NCBI RefSeq assembly: GCF_018139685.1
Contig: NZ_JAGSPN010000003.1
Location: 1-64,000, forward strand
DNA: 64,000 nt
DNA from: Cognatundibacterium luofuense
Lineage (GTDB): Bacteria > Pseudomonadota > Gammaproteobacteria > Burkholderiales > Burkholderiaceae_D
Direction: 5' to 3'
Each line of letters opens with the position of its first letter. The stretch's first letter is position 1. This document shows, in pieces, positions 17,709 through 27,147 of the stretch. The notes under the pieces were generated by a model. It worked only from the letters and a program-made list of their open reading frames with translations, did no database searches and was not told the origin of the DNA. The translations under genes were made by a program, and so were the position numbers.

Positions 17709-18560
17709 ATGAATACTTTAGACAAACGCGCCACCAAAATCCTGTTCAACAGTTTCTGGAAGAATGGCTGGATTGATCCTGCGTCCAGAATCACAACACC
17801 CGAAGACTTCGCGTATGCAAAACAAAAAGGGCTGATGTTTGATGCGCTCGATATCTCGCATGACGCGCTTGTTGAACAAATTCTTTTGCTCAGAAAACAG
17901 ATACCCGAAGAAAAACCTGCGGCTGCATTTCTGAGCAGTTTTTCTGCGCAACGTGCAGACTGGCGCTCCGGCATTGCATCCTGGCATTTTGCAGCAAAGC
18001 TGACAGCGCATGACTACCTCGAAAAGAACGCTGCCGGTGCAAGTCCCGCGCAGTCCGTGTTTCGGAACGTCTATACACCGCATCATTGTGTGATTTGTGG
18101 CGCTGAGCGGGAGTATCAGGCTGAAGATCTGAATGTTTTGAATTTCGAACGCGTGAAGTGGGGAGGCGTTCGCCATGGCGAATTAATGTATGTGTTACTT
18201 GACTTGCAGTTACTGAGTCAGTGCGACATTCCGGAACCTTCTGCTGCTGACGTGGAAATTTTCAGAAAAATTCTCGCTGAGATCAAGGCCAGCCCACCGA
18301 AAGATCAGCCCGGTGCTTTGCGTAACCGCCTGACAGATATTATCGCTTTGAGTAAAGATCAGCGCTCAGTATTACTCGAAATACTGGCAATCATCGGCGT
18401 CCTGAAAGCCCAACGTGCGGACAGGCCTGCACGCGGCAGCGGCGGCGACTGGATGTATGTGGCGGACTGGCGTGGTGAGGATGGATACGATGCTGGTGCG
18501 GTAAGCCAGTACTTCGCTCGCTGGGGTTTTGCGTCAGATGAAGCGGTGTCACCGGTTTGA
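17709..18560 (+). CDS. Hypothetical protein
   Basis: 283 residues from the first ATG that keeps a sensible leader; a longer TTG-started frame begins at 17646. I do not recognise the family. The protein is soluble, with no signal peptide or membrane segment. Visible features are a HHCVICG segment that might bind metal, a central WGGVRHGELMYVLLDLQLL and a C-terminal aromatic stretch ending in a WGF motif. Directly downstream lies a DUF1877 gene, another small orphan protein often found in strain-variable regions. Confidence 0.7.
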   Translation: MNTLDKRATKILFNSFWKNGWIDPASRITTPEDFAYAKQKGLMFDALDISHDALVEQILLLRKQIPEEKPAAAFLSSFSAQRADWRSGIASWHFAAKLTAHDYLEKNAAGASPAQSVFRNVYTPHHCVICGAEREYQAEDLNVLNFERVKWGGVRHGELMYVLLDLQLLSQCDIPEPSAADVEIFRKILAEIKASPPKDQPGALRNRLTDIIALSKDQRSVLLEILAIIGVLKAQRADRPARGSGGDWMYVADWRGEDGYDAGAVSQYFARWGFASDEAVSPV

Positions 18561-18667
18561 TGTATTCTGGCGCCTGCTTCGCTGAAAAACTTGTTAACGT
18601 AACTGATCATTGTTTGATCATTATGTGACGATTGCAGCGTGTATTAACAAAACTATTGGAGAATTTT

Positions 18668-19162
18668 ATGGGCATGATTGCCTACTTTACTGCGGCAAAT
18701 ATCACGCAACTGAATGCATTGCGTGAGCATCCTGAGTCGGTCGAAGATTTTCTTTTTCCAAATGACGGGGATGATGAACCTGAAAATACCGTTGATATTG
18801 ATAAGGCCTGGCACGGCATACATTTTTTGCTGAATAAGTTAGCGGACAACGAAGAAAGTCCGTTCAACAAAACAGTATTCGGTGGTGAAGACGTGGGTGA
18901 GGATCTTGGCTACGGGCCTGCCCGATTGATGGCGCCAGATCTGCTTAAAGAAGTCGCCGCACTGCTTGCTTCTGTCACACCAGAAACACTGGAGGCTGCA
19001 TATGATCCCACGGCAATGACTGCAGAAGATATTTATCCGGGCTTCTGGGAGCGTGATGGTCGTGAGGCTTTCGACTATCTTATGCATTACTTTACTGCGC
19101 TTTCAGAGTTCTATCAGGCAGCAGCGGAGCGCGGTGACGGTGCTGTGCTCTGGATGGCGTAA
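18668..19162 (+). CDS. DUF1877 (YfbM-like) protein
   Basis: 164 residues from the ATG preceded by GGAG. The N-terminus MGMIAYFTAANITQL, the WHGIHFLL segment, and YGPARLMAPDLLKEVAALL are typical of YfbM/DUF1877. The family structure is known but its role is not; members are often found beside toxin or immunity-type genes. Neighbouring repeats at 19232 and a MITE at 19313 mark this as a variable spot. Confidence 0.88.
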   Translation: MGMIAYFTAANITQLNALREHPESVEDFLFPNDGDDEPENTVDIDKAWHGIHFLLNKLADNEESPFNKTVFGGEDVGEDLGYGPARLMAPDLLKEVAALLASVTPETLEAAYDPTAMTAEDIYPGFWERDGREAFDYLMHYFTALSEFYQAAAERGDGAVLWMA

Positions 19163-19231
19163 TACAAGCGCAGTTCTTCTGAATATCTGACAGCGCCTGC
19201 AACGGGCGATGTCACAGCCTGTTTTTGCCCC

Positions 19232-19316
19232 AAATGCGGCATTCCGCACAGCCATGCGCCTGTCGTCGGCAGAAAGTCCGGCTCTCAGGAAATGGCAGAT
19301 GCGGATTTTTGCATAG
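19232..19316 (+). repeat. Dispersed intergenic repeat, copy 6
   Basis: Arm AATGCGGCATTCCGCACA, core CTGTCGTCGGCAGAAAGTCC, closing arm ATGCGGATTTTTGCATA. A MITE is inserted exactly at its right end. Confidence 0.88.
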
Positions 19317-19733
19317 AACTCATTTCATAAATAGCCACGAGTGCGAACGCGAGGTGCCGGGATGCAGTGCGCGGCGGCGTAGCAGGACAAATGGATTGCA
19401 CCGCAATCCACCTGCGAAGCGACTTCCGCATATTTGCGGAAGGCTACACTCAGCAGCACAGGCTGGTGCCTGTGCAAGCGACGCAACAAAGCAATGCGCC
19501 CGGCACCTCCGTTCCCGGAGGGTTTGTCTCATAGCGCACGCTGGACAGCGTTGGACGCGTTGTGAATAGCACCGCTATTCACTGCCTTGTCCCCTTGCAG
19601 GGCGCATGTGCGCTGGTAAGCGCACATCGTTACGCAGGCATGCAGCTTTGCTGCATGAATTCCCTGCTGCACCCTTGCCAGCCCGCGCTATGAGACAAAC
19701 GCATCTCGCGGGTATTTATGAAATGAGTTCTAG
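19313..19733. mobile_element. Hairpin-rich MITE, long copy
   Basis: About 420 bp between perfect terminal inverted repeats GAACTCATTTCATAAATA, flanked by TA (or CTAG-like) target sequence. It has no transposase gene. The interior holds at least seven perfect or near-perfect stems at about 19392-19410, 19423-19442, 19457-19474, 19506-19521, 19564-19580, 19608-19627 and 19638-19657. A shorter copy in the opposite orientation lies at 62184-62456. It must be moved by a transposase encoded elsewhere. Confidence 0.85.
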
Positions 19734-19743
19734 TCAGTGATGC

Positions 19744-20904
19744 TTAACGGCGTGGTTTGCGGCGCTTCCACCACAGAAACAGGCCGGACAGAACCAGAAA
19801 ATTCAGTGCGATGCCGCTGATGGAAATCAGGGTTTTTCCGGCCAGCCCGAAGGCTTCGCCGCTATGCAGCGGGTAGAACCAGCTGACCACGGCTTCTGCG
19901 CCGCTGGCGAGCTGAGGGTCTTTGATCGCGCTGATGCGCTGTTCTTTCAGACTGTAGCTGATGCGGGTATTGCCTTCGTGCAGGCGTGGTTCTGCCGCTT
20001 GTAATACGCGCAATTCGGCTTTACCGCTGGCGCTGGCGGGCAGTTGCAGGCGGGTGATGCGGCCTTGCGGGTAGGCTTGTTGCGCGTTTTGCAGCCAGTG
20101 TTGTATGTCACCGGTATTCCAGACGGGGACCGGCTCTTTCTCTTTTTCTTTGCCGCGTTTTTCTTTTGATGCGGCCACGGGTTTATCCGGCAGGATGCCG
20201 GCGAACCAGCCGGGTTGATTGAAGTAACAGCCGGTGATGCCCAGCATGACCAGCACCACAGTCACCAGTGCCCCGCTGCTTTTGTGCAGCGAATACAGCA
20301 GGGCGTGTGTGGAGCCGCGCCAGTGTACGCTGAGTGCGCGCCGCCATGCCGTCAGCGAACGGCGCGGCAGCCATAACATCAGACCTAACAGACTACTGAA
20401 AGCCAGCACCAGTCCGCTGACCGCCATGATGGTTTTGCCCGTATCGCCGAGCAGCAGATAGCGGTGCAGCGCAAATATGCCCGGCATCCATTGCGCGCTA
20501 TGCCAGCCGGCTTCTCCCCAGATGCGTTCGCCCAGTATCTGCTGCCGGTATGGGTCCAGCATCACTTGTCGTTGTCGCGGCAAACCGGATTCCGATGATG
20601 GCAGTTTGTACCACGCCACCATGGCCTGATCGGCATGCAGTGGCAAGCTTACCATAGACGGCGGGCCGTAGCCGGATTGTTGCGACAGCCACGCGATGCT
20701 GGTTGCCTGACAGCGCTGATCGCAGATTTGTACAGATGGCGGCGGCTGCACTGTCATCAGCGCCGGATTCAGCAAGGCATCGAGTTCATGCCGCCATGCG
20801 AGCACGCTGCCCGTTAGTCCGGCCAGTAACAGTATCAGGCCGAATATCAGCGCACTCCATAAATGCAATTGCCGCAGGATGCGGCGCAGGGTTGCAGAAA
20901 TCAT
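19744..20904 (-). CDS. PepSY-associated transmembrane protein (probable siderophore-iron reductase type)
   Basis: 386 residues. An N-terminal membrane helix (LWSALIFGLILLLAGLTGSVL) is followed by a periplasmic region, membrane helices around 165-190 and 220-245, a Lys/Glu-rich stretch, a PepSY-like domain and a last C-terminal helix. Such proteins (FoxB/PiuB relatives) sit beside TonB-dependent siderophore receptors and reduce or release iron in the inner membrane. The His residues in the helices could bind haem. Start chosen at the ATG right after the terminator of the receptor gene; a frame start 6 codons upstream lies inside that hairpin. Last gene of the siderophore locus. Confidence 0.82.
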   Translation of the reverse strand: MISATLRRILRQLHLWSALIFGLILLLAGLTGSVLAWRHELDALLNPALMTVQPPPSVQICDQRCQATSIAWLSQQSGYGPPSMVSLPLHADQAMVAWYKLPSSESGLPRQRQVMLDPYRQQILGERIWGEAGWHSAQWMPGIFALHRYLLLGDTGKTIMAVSGLVLAFSSLLGLMLWLPRRSLTAWRRALSVHWRGSTHALLYSLHKSSGALVTVVLVMLGITGCYFNQPGWFAGILPDKPVAASKEKRGKEKEKEPVPVWNTGDIQHWLQNAQQAYPQGRITRLQLPASASGKAELRVLQAAEPRLHEGNTRISYSLKEQRISAIKDPQLASGAEAVVSWFYPLHSGEAFGLAGKTLISISGIALNFLVLSGLFLWWKRRKPRR

Positions 20905-20906
20905 AG

Positions 20907-20933
20907 AAAAAAAGGCCGGCATGACACCGGCCC
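20907..20933 (-). terminator. Terminator between the TonB receptor and PepSY genes
   Basis: On the minus strand GGGCCGGTGTCATGCCGGCC is followed by seven T residues, and the PepSY ATG comes just after. Expression of the PepSY gene would need read-through or its own promoter. Confidence 0.85.
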
Positions 20934-20985
20934 AAGAGTCAACAGAGTAAAAAACCGATCAATACGGCGCGCACGATGGCTGCGC

Positions 20986-23148
20986 TCAGAAGCGGTAACG
21001 CAGGCTGGCAGTCAGGCTGCGCGGTGCGCCGGGCATGTTGTAATCATTCGCACCACTGTGGGCGGCAACGAAGTATTTGCGGTTCAGTACATTGCCCAGC
21101 GTCAGGCTGACATCCAGTTTTTCTGACTGGTAACCGGCACCGAGTTGCATCACACCATAACCCGGCAGCGTCAGCAGATTATCTGCCGAGGCAAAGCGTG
21201 CAGATTCAGCACGGCCACCCACCGCCACATACCATTGTGGCGTCAGCTGATGGCGCAGCCACAAATTCATGCTGTGCGTCGGTGTCAGCGAAGCGGTATT
21301 GCCCTGAAACGGCGTTTTCGCCGACGTCAGTTCGGTAGACTGATCAATGCGGCCGCGCATCCATGCGTAACCGGCCAGCACTTGCCATTCCGGTGTCAGA
21401 TAGCCGGTGAAGCTGAGTTCCACGCCGCGCGTACTCTGACGGCCTACCGGCAGCGAGAAGTTAGCGTTAGCCGGATCTGCCACCTGAATATTTGTTTGCG
21501 ACATATCGAATACCGAAGCGGTGATGCTGGCTTGTGCATTCCAGTCGTATTTGACACCGGCTTCTTTGTTAACTGTTTCTGACGGTTTCAACTGATCTGA
21601 ATTATTGCGCAGCGTGAACAGATCACTGACCGGCTGGAACGAACGGTTCCATGTTGCGTACACCGACGTGCTGATCTGCGGTTGCCAGATCAGGCCGATA
21701 CGCGGCGATACGGTTTTATCGGTGCGGCGTAAGTCCTGATTTTTCGGGGTCAGATCGTCACGCGACTGGCGCAGCTGATCGTAACGCAGTCCCGCCATGA
21801 CTTTCCATTCCGGTGTGATCGTCATCAGGTCTTGCAGATACACACCGGCGATATCGACTTTGTTGATCACACTGGTGCTGACTGGCGTGTTATCCGGCAA
21901 AGCAGGCAACGTCACCAGTTGCGGTGCGAACAGGTTATAGGTCGCGGCATTGGCGCGGCTGCGCAAAAATTCGCCTTTATTCTGATAGCCGAGCTCCACG
22001 CCGTACAGCATCAGATGTTTTACGCTGCCGGTTTGCAGTTTCTGTGTGAGTTCGTTTTGCCAGTAGGTGCCGTTCTCATTACGCTGGCGGCTGGCGTGGG
22101 CAATGGTCAGCGTTGGCGTCACACCGTCTTTGATGGTGTTTGTGGTGTAGTTACGGTTCAGCGCAAAATCATAACTGCGTACCACGCTGTGCCATTGCCA
22201 GTTGTCATTGAATTTGTGATCGAGGGTCACGCTGGCGCTGTATACATCCGACTGAATGAATGCGCGTTCTTTTCCATTGGCGGCACCAAAGTAGGTTTCC
22301 ACCGGCACATCCACAGGACGGCCACGATAGCCGGGAATACCCTGATCGGCTAAGCGTTTATCGTGCAGATAATCTGCCTGCAGCAAAACTTTGGTATCCG
22401 GAGAAATCTGATAGCTGAACGATGGTGCAATCGCATTGCGTTCCAGAAAATACTGATTACGGAAATTTGAAGAATCTTCCAGCGCGCCGGTTAAGCGGAA
22501 TGCGGTGCCTTTTTGTGAAGACGGAATATTCAGATCCAGTTCTGTGCGGCGTTGTCCGGCCGTACCGGCAGTTAACCCTATTTCTGTGAGTGAGGTATCA
22601 AACGGCTTTTTGCTCACGCGATTCACCAGACCGCCGGAAGAACCGCGTCCATAAAGCACTGATGCAGGGCCTTTCAGTACTTCTATCCGTTCGGTATTCG
22701 ATAAATCACGGAAGTACATAGCATCGTCACGCACGCCATCGACGAACTGATCCAGAATCGCGGAGAAACCGCGGATCGTGACCTGATCACGCTGACCATC
22801 ACCGACAGAAAAACTTAGTCCCGCCACATTCTGCAAAGCATCCTGCACAGAGGAGGCATTTTGCTCACGCAATACCGGCAGATTCACGATATTCACCGTT
22901 TGTGGTGTATCACGCAGCGCGACCGGAATTTTAGTCGCGGTGCGAGTCTGGCTGACTTCGTAATCACGTTTTTGTTCGCGTGTGGTGCTGACCTTAATTT
23001 CTTCCAGTACCTGATCTGCTGCATGGGCGGACGGCAGAAAACAGCTGGCCAGTAATAATGCCAGCGGGCTGAGTCGCAGTCCTTTGTTGACGGAGGATGT
23101 GGTTTGTCGCTGATGATCAGCAGTATTCTGAAGCGTGGACATAATCAT
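20986..23148 (-). CDS. TonB-dependent siderophore receptor
   Basis: 720 residues. The N-terminus carries a signal peptide ending SAHA-AD, then a TonB-box-like segment, a plug domain (about 60-175, with DTPQTVNIVNLPVLREQ and GPASVLYGRGSSGGLVN) and a 22-strand beta barrel. The C-terminal residue is Phe (LRYRF), the outer-membrane insertion signal. The plug motifs match the ferric-siderophore class. Only 10 bp separate it from the MFS gene upstream, so it belongs to the siderophore operon. Its ligand is most likely the product of the neighbouring NIS synthetase. Confidence 0.94.
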   Translation of the reverse strand: MIMSTLQNTADHQRQTTSSVNKGLRLSPLALLLASCFLPSAHAADQVLEEIKVSTTREQKRDYEVSQTRTATKIPVALRDTPQTVNIVNLPVLREQNASSVQDALQNVAGLSFSVGDGQRDQVTIRGFSAILDQFVDGVRDDAMYFRDLSNTERIEVLKGPASVLYGRGSSGGLVNRVSKKPFDTSLTEIGLTAGTAGQRRTELDLNIPSSQKGTAFRLTGALEDSSNFRNQYFLERNAIAPSFSYQISPDTKVLLQADYLHDKRLADQGIPGYRGRPVDVPVETYFGAANGKERAFIQSDVYSASVTLDHKFNDNWQWHSVVRSYDFALNRNYTTNTIKDGVTPTLTIAHASRQRNENGTYWQNELTQKLQTGSVKHLMLYGVELGYQNKGEFLRSRANAATYNLFAPQLVTLPALPDNTPVSTSVINKVDIAGVYLQDLMTITPEWKVMAGLRYDQLRQSRDDLTPKNQDLRRTDKTVSPRIGLIWQPQISTSVYATWNRSFQPVSDLFTLRNNSDQLKPSETVNKEAGVKYDWNAQASITASVFDMSQTNIQVADPANANFSLPVGRQSTRGVELSFTGYLTPEWQVLAGYAWMRGRIDQSTELTSAKTPFQGNTASLTPTHSMNLWLRHQLTPQWYVAVGGRAESARFASADNLLTLPGYGVMQLGAGYQSEKLDVSLTLGNVLNRKYFVAAHSGANDYNMPGAPRSLTASLRYRF

Positions 23149-23158
23149 AAAAAACAGG

Positions 23159-24397
23159 TTAAGAAAAATGGAGATGCTGTTGTTCTTCGTCGCTGATTTG
23201 CACTACAGGCAGATATAGCAAGCAGACAGCAGTCAGCAGATACGCTGCCGCCACGGCGTAAAACAAAGCATGTAATGGAATCAGTAACATCATCAGTGCA
23301 CCGGCAGCTGTACCAGCCAGTGCACCGGCTTTGGCGGCCGAGTTTCCGAGTGCGAGTGCGAGTCCTTGTGCGGAATGCGGTGAACCGGCGGAAATCAGGC
23401 TGTAAAACACGGGCAGCAATGCGCCGAGCAAAACACCCCATAACAGACGGCAGGTCAGAAAGACCAGTGGTGTCAGCCACAGACTTTGCACCAGCATCAG
23501 CGTTGCAGAAGCCAGACACAGCAGCACCAGTCTCTGGCGGATTTGCGCCTGATTCCAGCGCGCAAATGCATCGGCCCATAGTGGTGCAGCCAGACAAAGA
23601 CCTGCTGCCGTCAGCCCGTAGGCAAGGCCGGTGAAACGGGTGTCCTGATGCAAAACCTCGCTGACGTATAAAGCAAAGTAACTTTGCGGCAGGGTTTTGG
23701 CGCTTTGTATCAGAACGATGCCAGCCAGCAAACCGGGCAGGGCGCTGTCACGCCATTGCCATGCAGTTTGCGGTTGTTGTGGCTCATGCACGGATGTCAG
23801 TGAACGGGCTGGCGGACGGATATCCGGTAAACAGAACCAGGCAGCCGGAATACATAACAGGCACAGTGCAGCGGCCAGCCAGTTGACGGCGGCCAGACCA
23901 AGCTGACCATACAGCAGACCACCTGCCAACGGGCCGAGTACCGATCCGGCTGCGGTAGCAACTTGCAGCGCGGCCATCAGTGGCTGCCGCTGTGCCTTTT
24001 GTGTGATACCACTGCCATAGGCTTGCGAGGCGGCAATAAAACCGGCGATCGCGCCCTGCAATAAGCGAATGGCTGCAATCCAGAACGGGTCCGTGCAGAT
24101 TGCCAGCCAGGCCTGTGTCAGTACCAGCGCCGCCAGTGCGCGCAGCAACATCCAGCGGTGTCCGGTTTTGTCGCCGAGTTTTCCCCACAATGGTGTACAC
24201 AACATCGCGGTGATCACCGGCCCGGCATACACCAGTGCACTGAACAGGCTCAGTGCCGTGCCGCGCAAACCGCTATGCTGCTGCAGATGCAAAGTCCAGA
24301 ACGGGCCACTCATTTCCATCGCCGCCATCGACACCAGTTGTATCAGCCACAGCCAGCGCAGCGCCGGATAGCGCCGCAACAGTGAAAACATCGCCAT
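23159..24397 (-). CDS. MFS transporter, probable siderophore exporter
   Basis: 412 residues and about 12 membrane helices. The loop-2 motif is visible as PLWGKLGDKTGHRWMLLRAL, and LLQGAIAGFIAASQAYGSGI lies in helix 4-5. Placed between a NIS siderophore synthetase gene (3-nt gap) and the receptor gene, like LbtB of Legionella. The context makes export of the new siderophore the best assignment, although uptake into the cytosol cannot be excluded. Confidence 0.88.
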   Translation of the reverse strand: MAMFSLLRRYPALRWLWLIQLVSMAAMEMSGPFWTLHLQQHSGLRGTALSLFSALVYAGPVITAMLCTPLWGKLGDKTGHRWMLLRALAALVLTQAWLAICTDPFWIAAIRLLQGAIAGFIAASQAYGSGITQKAQRQPLMAALQVATAAGSVLGPLAGGLLYGQLGLAAVNWLAAALCLLCIPAAWFCLPDIRPPARSLTSVHEPQQPQTAWQWRDSALPGLLAGIVLIQSAKTLPQSYFALYVSEVLHQDTRFTGLAYGLTAAGLCLAAPLWADAFARWNQAQIRQRLVLLCLASATLMLVQSLWLTPLVFLTCRLLWGVLLGALLPVFYSLISAGSPHSAQGLALALGNSAAKAGALAGTAAGALMMLLIPLHALFYAVAAAYLLTAVCLLYLPVVQISDEEQQHLHFS

Positions 24398-24400
24398 TGT

Positions 24401-26266
24401 TTATGCTGTGCCTGTGTTTGCCAGCGGATTCGGCATACTGCCGACCAGATCGTCGACGGTATCCGCCAGTCGCATACGCAGCAGCGATTTCACCGGCCAT
24501 GGCGCATGCAGGATTGCTTGTCGTTCCGCTTGCCAGAAGTCTGCATCGCAACGGGGTTTCAGCTGATCGAAAATGCTTTCTGTTTCGCTGCGCAGAATTT
24601 CCCAGAATGCAGATTCCGGTAACTGGTAGTGCCGTGACAGCAGCAAAACAAACTCCGCCAGTTGGCAAATCATGGTGGCATGCAGAATTTTTTCGCGTAC
24701 CGGCTGAATATCGGTAAACACAGAATGCCCCTCGCGTACTGCATTCAGTACAAAACCATTTGCTGCCAGTACTGGCTGATACACACGCAGATCACCGAAG
24801 TCGCGCACCTGCAGCTGAACCGGACGGAACTGCGGGTCGAGGCGTAAATAACTGTTTTGCTGATGCGCTTCAAATGCAATGCCGTACAGCAGATAGGCCG
24901 ACAGGGTAGCGGTCAGTACCACGCGGCTGTATTGGCGGAAATATTCCAGCGGTGCCTGTGCCTGATCGCCGCAAGCGAGTCGTATCAGTTCACAGATCAG
25001 CGGTTCGCCGTCGAATGGCGAGTCAGCGTACAGGCAGGCAACCGGGACTGGCATCAGTGCGTTATCCGCACTGTGACCCGGGTTGCTGCGGTAAATCACC
25101 GATAAGTGACGGGCTTTATCGTCGTCGTCATCCAGAAAATACGCGCCGGTGATTTCGGCGGCGATATCCAGCGTCTGCGCAAAGGCATGTTCGCGCTGCA
25201 GAATCTGACGCAGCAACTGGCTGATACGCGGCCCCATGATGACGGATTTGGGCGACACCGTACGCTGAGCCGAAGTCAGTCGCAAACCGACCGGTAATTT
25301 AATATGCGGTGCTGCCTCATCATTCAGTGTGCAAACGGTGCGGAAGGACATGGTCGGCGCAACCGCCATGCTGACATCGTCCAGCAGCACAATATCGCCG
25401 CGCTGAATTTCAGTGGCAAATTTTTCCGGCAGCACGCGCTGCAACTGATACGGATGCACAGGCAGCGGATACCAGTCTTCCACCTGCATCCCCTGTTTTT
25501 GCAGTGACAGCCGCCATTGCAGGGCTGCTTCCGGATAATGGTGACGGAACCATTGCAGATAATCCTGCACGCCCATGCCATCAGCGACGTATAAACAAGA
25601 CGTTCTGACAGCGATCACCGCGATATGCAGAACCGGATGAAACTCCGGCGACAGCGCACGTACTTCCTCATCACTGAGGCCGGACTTGGTTTTAAACGTC
25701 GGATGATTCGGGTGGCCTATGCAACCCCATTGTTCCAGTAATAAGGCGCTGTGCGGCTCCTGCAGGGTCCGCAATGCGCTGAGGAAGGTTCCGCCATGTG
25801 GCCGGAATTGCGCGCGCAGCTGCAATCCCCAGTGGCGGCGAAAAGTCTGACATTGCAGATCATTGTGCAGACTGTTTTCCAGTTCTTCGCTTAAGCGTTC
25901 CAGACATGCCTGATCAACCGCGAGCGGCAGGGCATTCGCTACAGCACGCAGTAATTCACTGCCGCTGTGCAAAATGCGCGCCGGCTGGCTTTCACGGAAT
26001 AAGGTGACAGCACCTTGCAGGCTCCATGCACCGGCACCGTGGCTTTGCAAGCCTTCCATACGCAGCATGGTTTGCTCGCCCCATAAGGGCAGCCAGCTGA
26101 CATGGTGGTCACGGATCAGTTGAGAGGGGTTCAGTAAGCCTTCCCGCAGTAAGGCTTGTAAGGTCCTGGCTACGCTCCTGTGCTGACACACAGCGGCATC
26201 GCGCCAGACTTGTGTCATTTCAGGATCTTGCTGAGAGAAATAGCGGAGGGGCGTCATTGCATTCAT
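24401..26266 (-). CDS. IucA/IucC-type NIS siderophore synthetase
   Basis: 621 residues, usual length of the family. Motifs for ATP and substrate binding are present: HPTFKTKSGL near residue 190, VHPYQL near 275, PTMSFRTV near 310 and the FerC-type C-terminal fold (EAHQQNSYLRLD, LQVRDFG). These enzymes join citrate or other carboxylates to amines by adenylation. Only one NIS gene is present, as in rhizoferrin (legiobactin) loci where one enzyme makes citrate-putrescine-citrate. The predicted product is therefore a rhizoferrin-like carboxylate. First gene of the operon, under a Fur box. Confidence 0.93.
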   Translation of the reverse strand: MNAMTPLRYFSQQDPEMTQVWRDAAVCQHRSVARTLQALLREGLLNPSQLIRDHHVSWLPLWGEQTMLRMEGLQSHGAGAWSLQGAVTLFRESQPARILHSGSELLRAVANALPLAVDQACLERLSEELENSLHNDLQCQTFRRHWGLQLRAQFRPHGGTFLSALRTLQEPHSALLLEQWGCIGHPNHPTFKTKSGLSDEEVRALSPEFHPVLHIAVIAVRTSCLYVADGMGVQDYLQWFRHHYPEAALQWRLSLQKQGMQVEDWYPLPVHPYQLQRVLPEKFATEIQRGDIVLLDDVSMAVAPTMSFRTVCTLNDEAAPHIKLPVGLRLTSAQRTVSPKSVIMGPRISQLLRQILQREHAFAQTLDIAAEITGAYFLDDDDDKARHLSVIYRSNPGHSADNALMPVPVACLYADSPFDGEPLICELIRLACGDQAQAPLEYFRQYSRVVLTATLSAYLLYGIAFEAHQQNSYLRLDPQFRPVQLQVRDFGDLRVYQPVLAANGFVLNAVREGHSVFTDIQPVREKILHATMICQLAEFVLLLSRHYQLPESAFWEILRSETESIFDQLKPRCDADFWQAERQAILHAPWPVKSLLRMRLADTVDDLVGSMPNPLANTGTA

Positions 26267-26304
26267 CGTCAGGCCTTTCCAAAAAGTTCACAGCGATATT
26301 ATCG

Positions 26305-26326
26305 CAAATGAGAATCATTATCAATC
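26305..26326. promoter_or_regulatory. Fur box of the siderophore operon
   Basis: AAATGAGAATCATTATCAAT contains the core GAGAATCATTATC of the Fur consensus, about 40-60 bp upstream of the NIS synthetase start. This implies iron-repressed transcription of the minus-strand operon. Confidence 0.88.
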
Positions 26327-26562
26327 GCATTTTCAAGAAAAGTCCGGATTCTTGTCCGACATCAGGAAACAGTGGTTCTGCACATAAATCGTCTCTTCAG
26401 CAGAAATGCTGTTCCACAAGTTGCAGATATGCGGCATGAATACGCACCGTAGTGAAGAATTTGGCAAATAACGACGCAACTACCTGCCGTTCATACCATT
26501 TGATTTGTTATGAATATGTTAAAAACATCACAATCGCGTTTTTATATTCAGGAGAAATCAGC

Positions 26563-27093
26563 ATGCAGCAGGCAGGTCAGCGTGAAATCAGCGCTCAGGA
26601 AAATCAGAATGAAGTGATCGAGTACCGTTACAGACCAAGCTTGTTGCTGAGTGCAGCTTTCCTTGCAGCATCGCTTGCCGGTGCCTACTTCTTATTTCTG
26701 GATGCATCGACCAATACCCGGGGCATTGTGATTCAGCGTGCAATTCATCTCGACGTGGAAGCTGCTACCTGGTTTTTATGGGGCTTGTGTGCCTTCTGCG
26801 TGGTCATGGCACTGATTTTTGGGACCTTGCTGTTCAAGAGTCTGTTGATGGGACAGAAACTGATACTGAATCATGATGTACTGCGTTTCCCTGCTTCGCC
26901 ATTGCGCAGCCAAACCACTGAAATCCCGCTGGCAGGTATCGAAGCAATGGAAGTCAGAACTGAAAACAAAGACACCTTCCTCGCGATCTGGCATGCAAAC
27001 GGCTATGACGTGGTGTATCAGGATCGCTTTCCCGGCAAGGCTGCGTTTGAGAGCTTTGTCAGCGCGATGTATGACCGCGCACCAGCCTTATAA
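26563..27093 (+). CDS. Two-helix membrane protein with a PH-like domain
   Basis: 176 residues from the ATG with AGGAG. The start of a longer frame at 26452 has no SD. Two membrane helices (about 28-48 and 71-97) are followed by a 70-residue soluble tail (LILNHDVLRFPASPL, IPLAGIEAMEV) resembling the YcxB/PH-like domains of small membrane proteins. Family and function not recognised. A terminator follows. Confidence 0.72.
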   Translation: MQQAGQREISAQENQNEVIEYRYRPSLLLSAAFLAASLAGAYFLFLDASTNTRGIVIQRAIHLDVEAATWFLWGLCAFCVVMALIFGTLLFKSLLMGQKLILNHDVLRFPASPLRSQTTEIPLAGIEAMEVRTENKDTFLAIWHANGYDVVYQDRFPGKAAFESFVSAMYDRAPAL

Positions 27094-27112
27094 ACCAACT
27101 GAGTTGACACAG

Positions 27113-27147
27113 AATGGCCAGCATGCTGAAGCTGCTGGCCATTTTTC
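27113..27147 (+). terminator. Intrinsic terminator
   Basis: Stem AATGGCCAGCA / TGCTGGCCATT followed by T-run, 20 nt after the stop of the membrane-protein gene. Confidence 0.9.

Noticed and set aside
19225-19569. Arg/Cys-rich frames over the MITE
   Set aside because: They translate hairpin-rich non-coding sequence and repeat copy 6.
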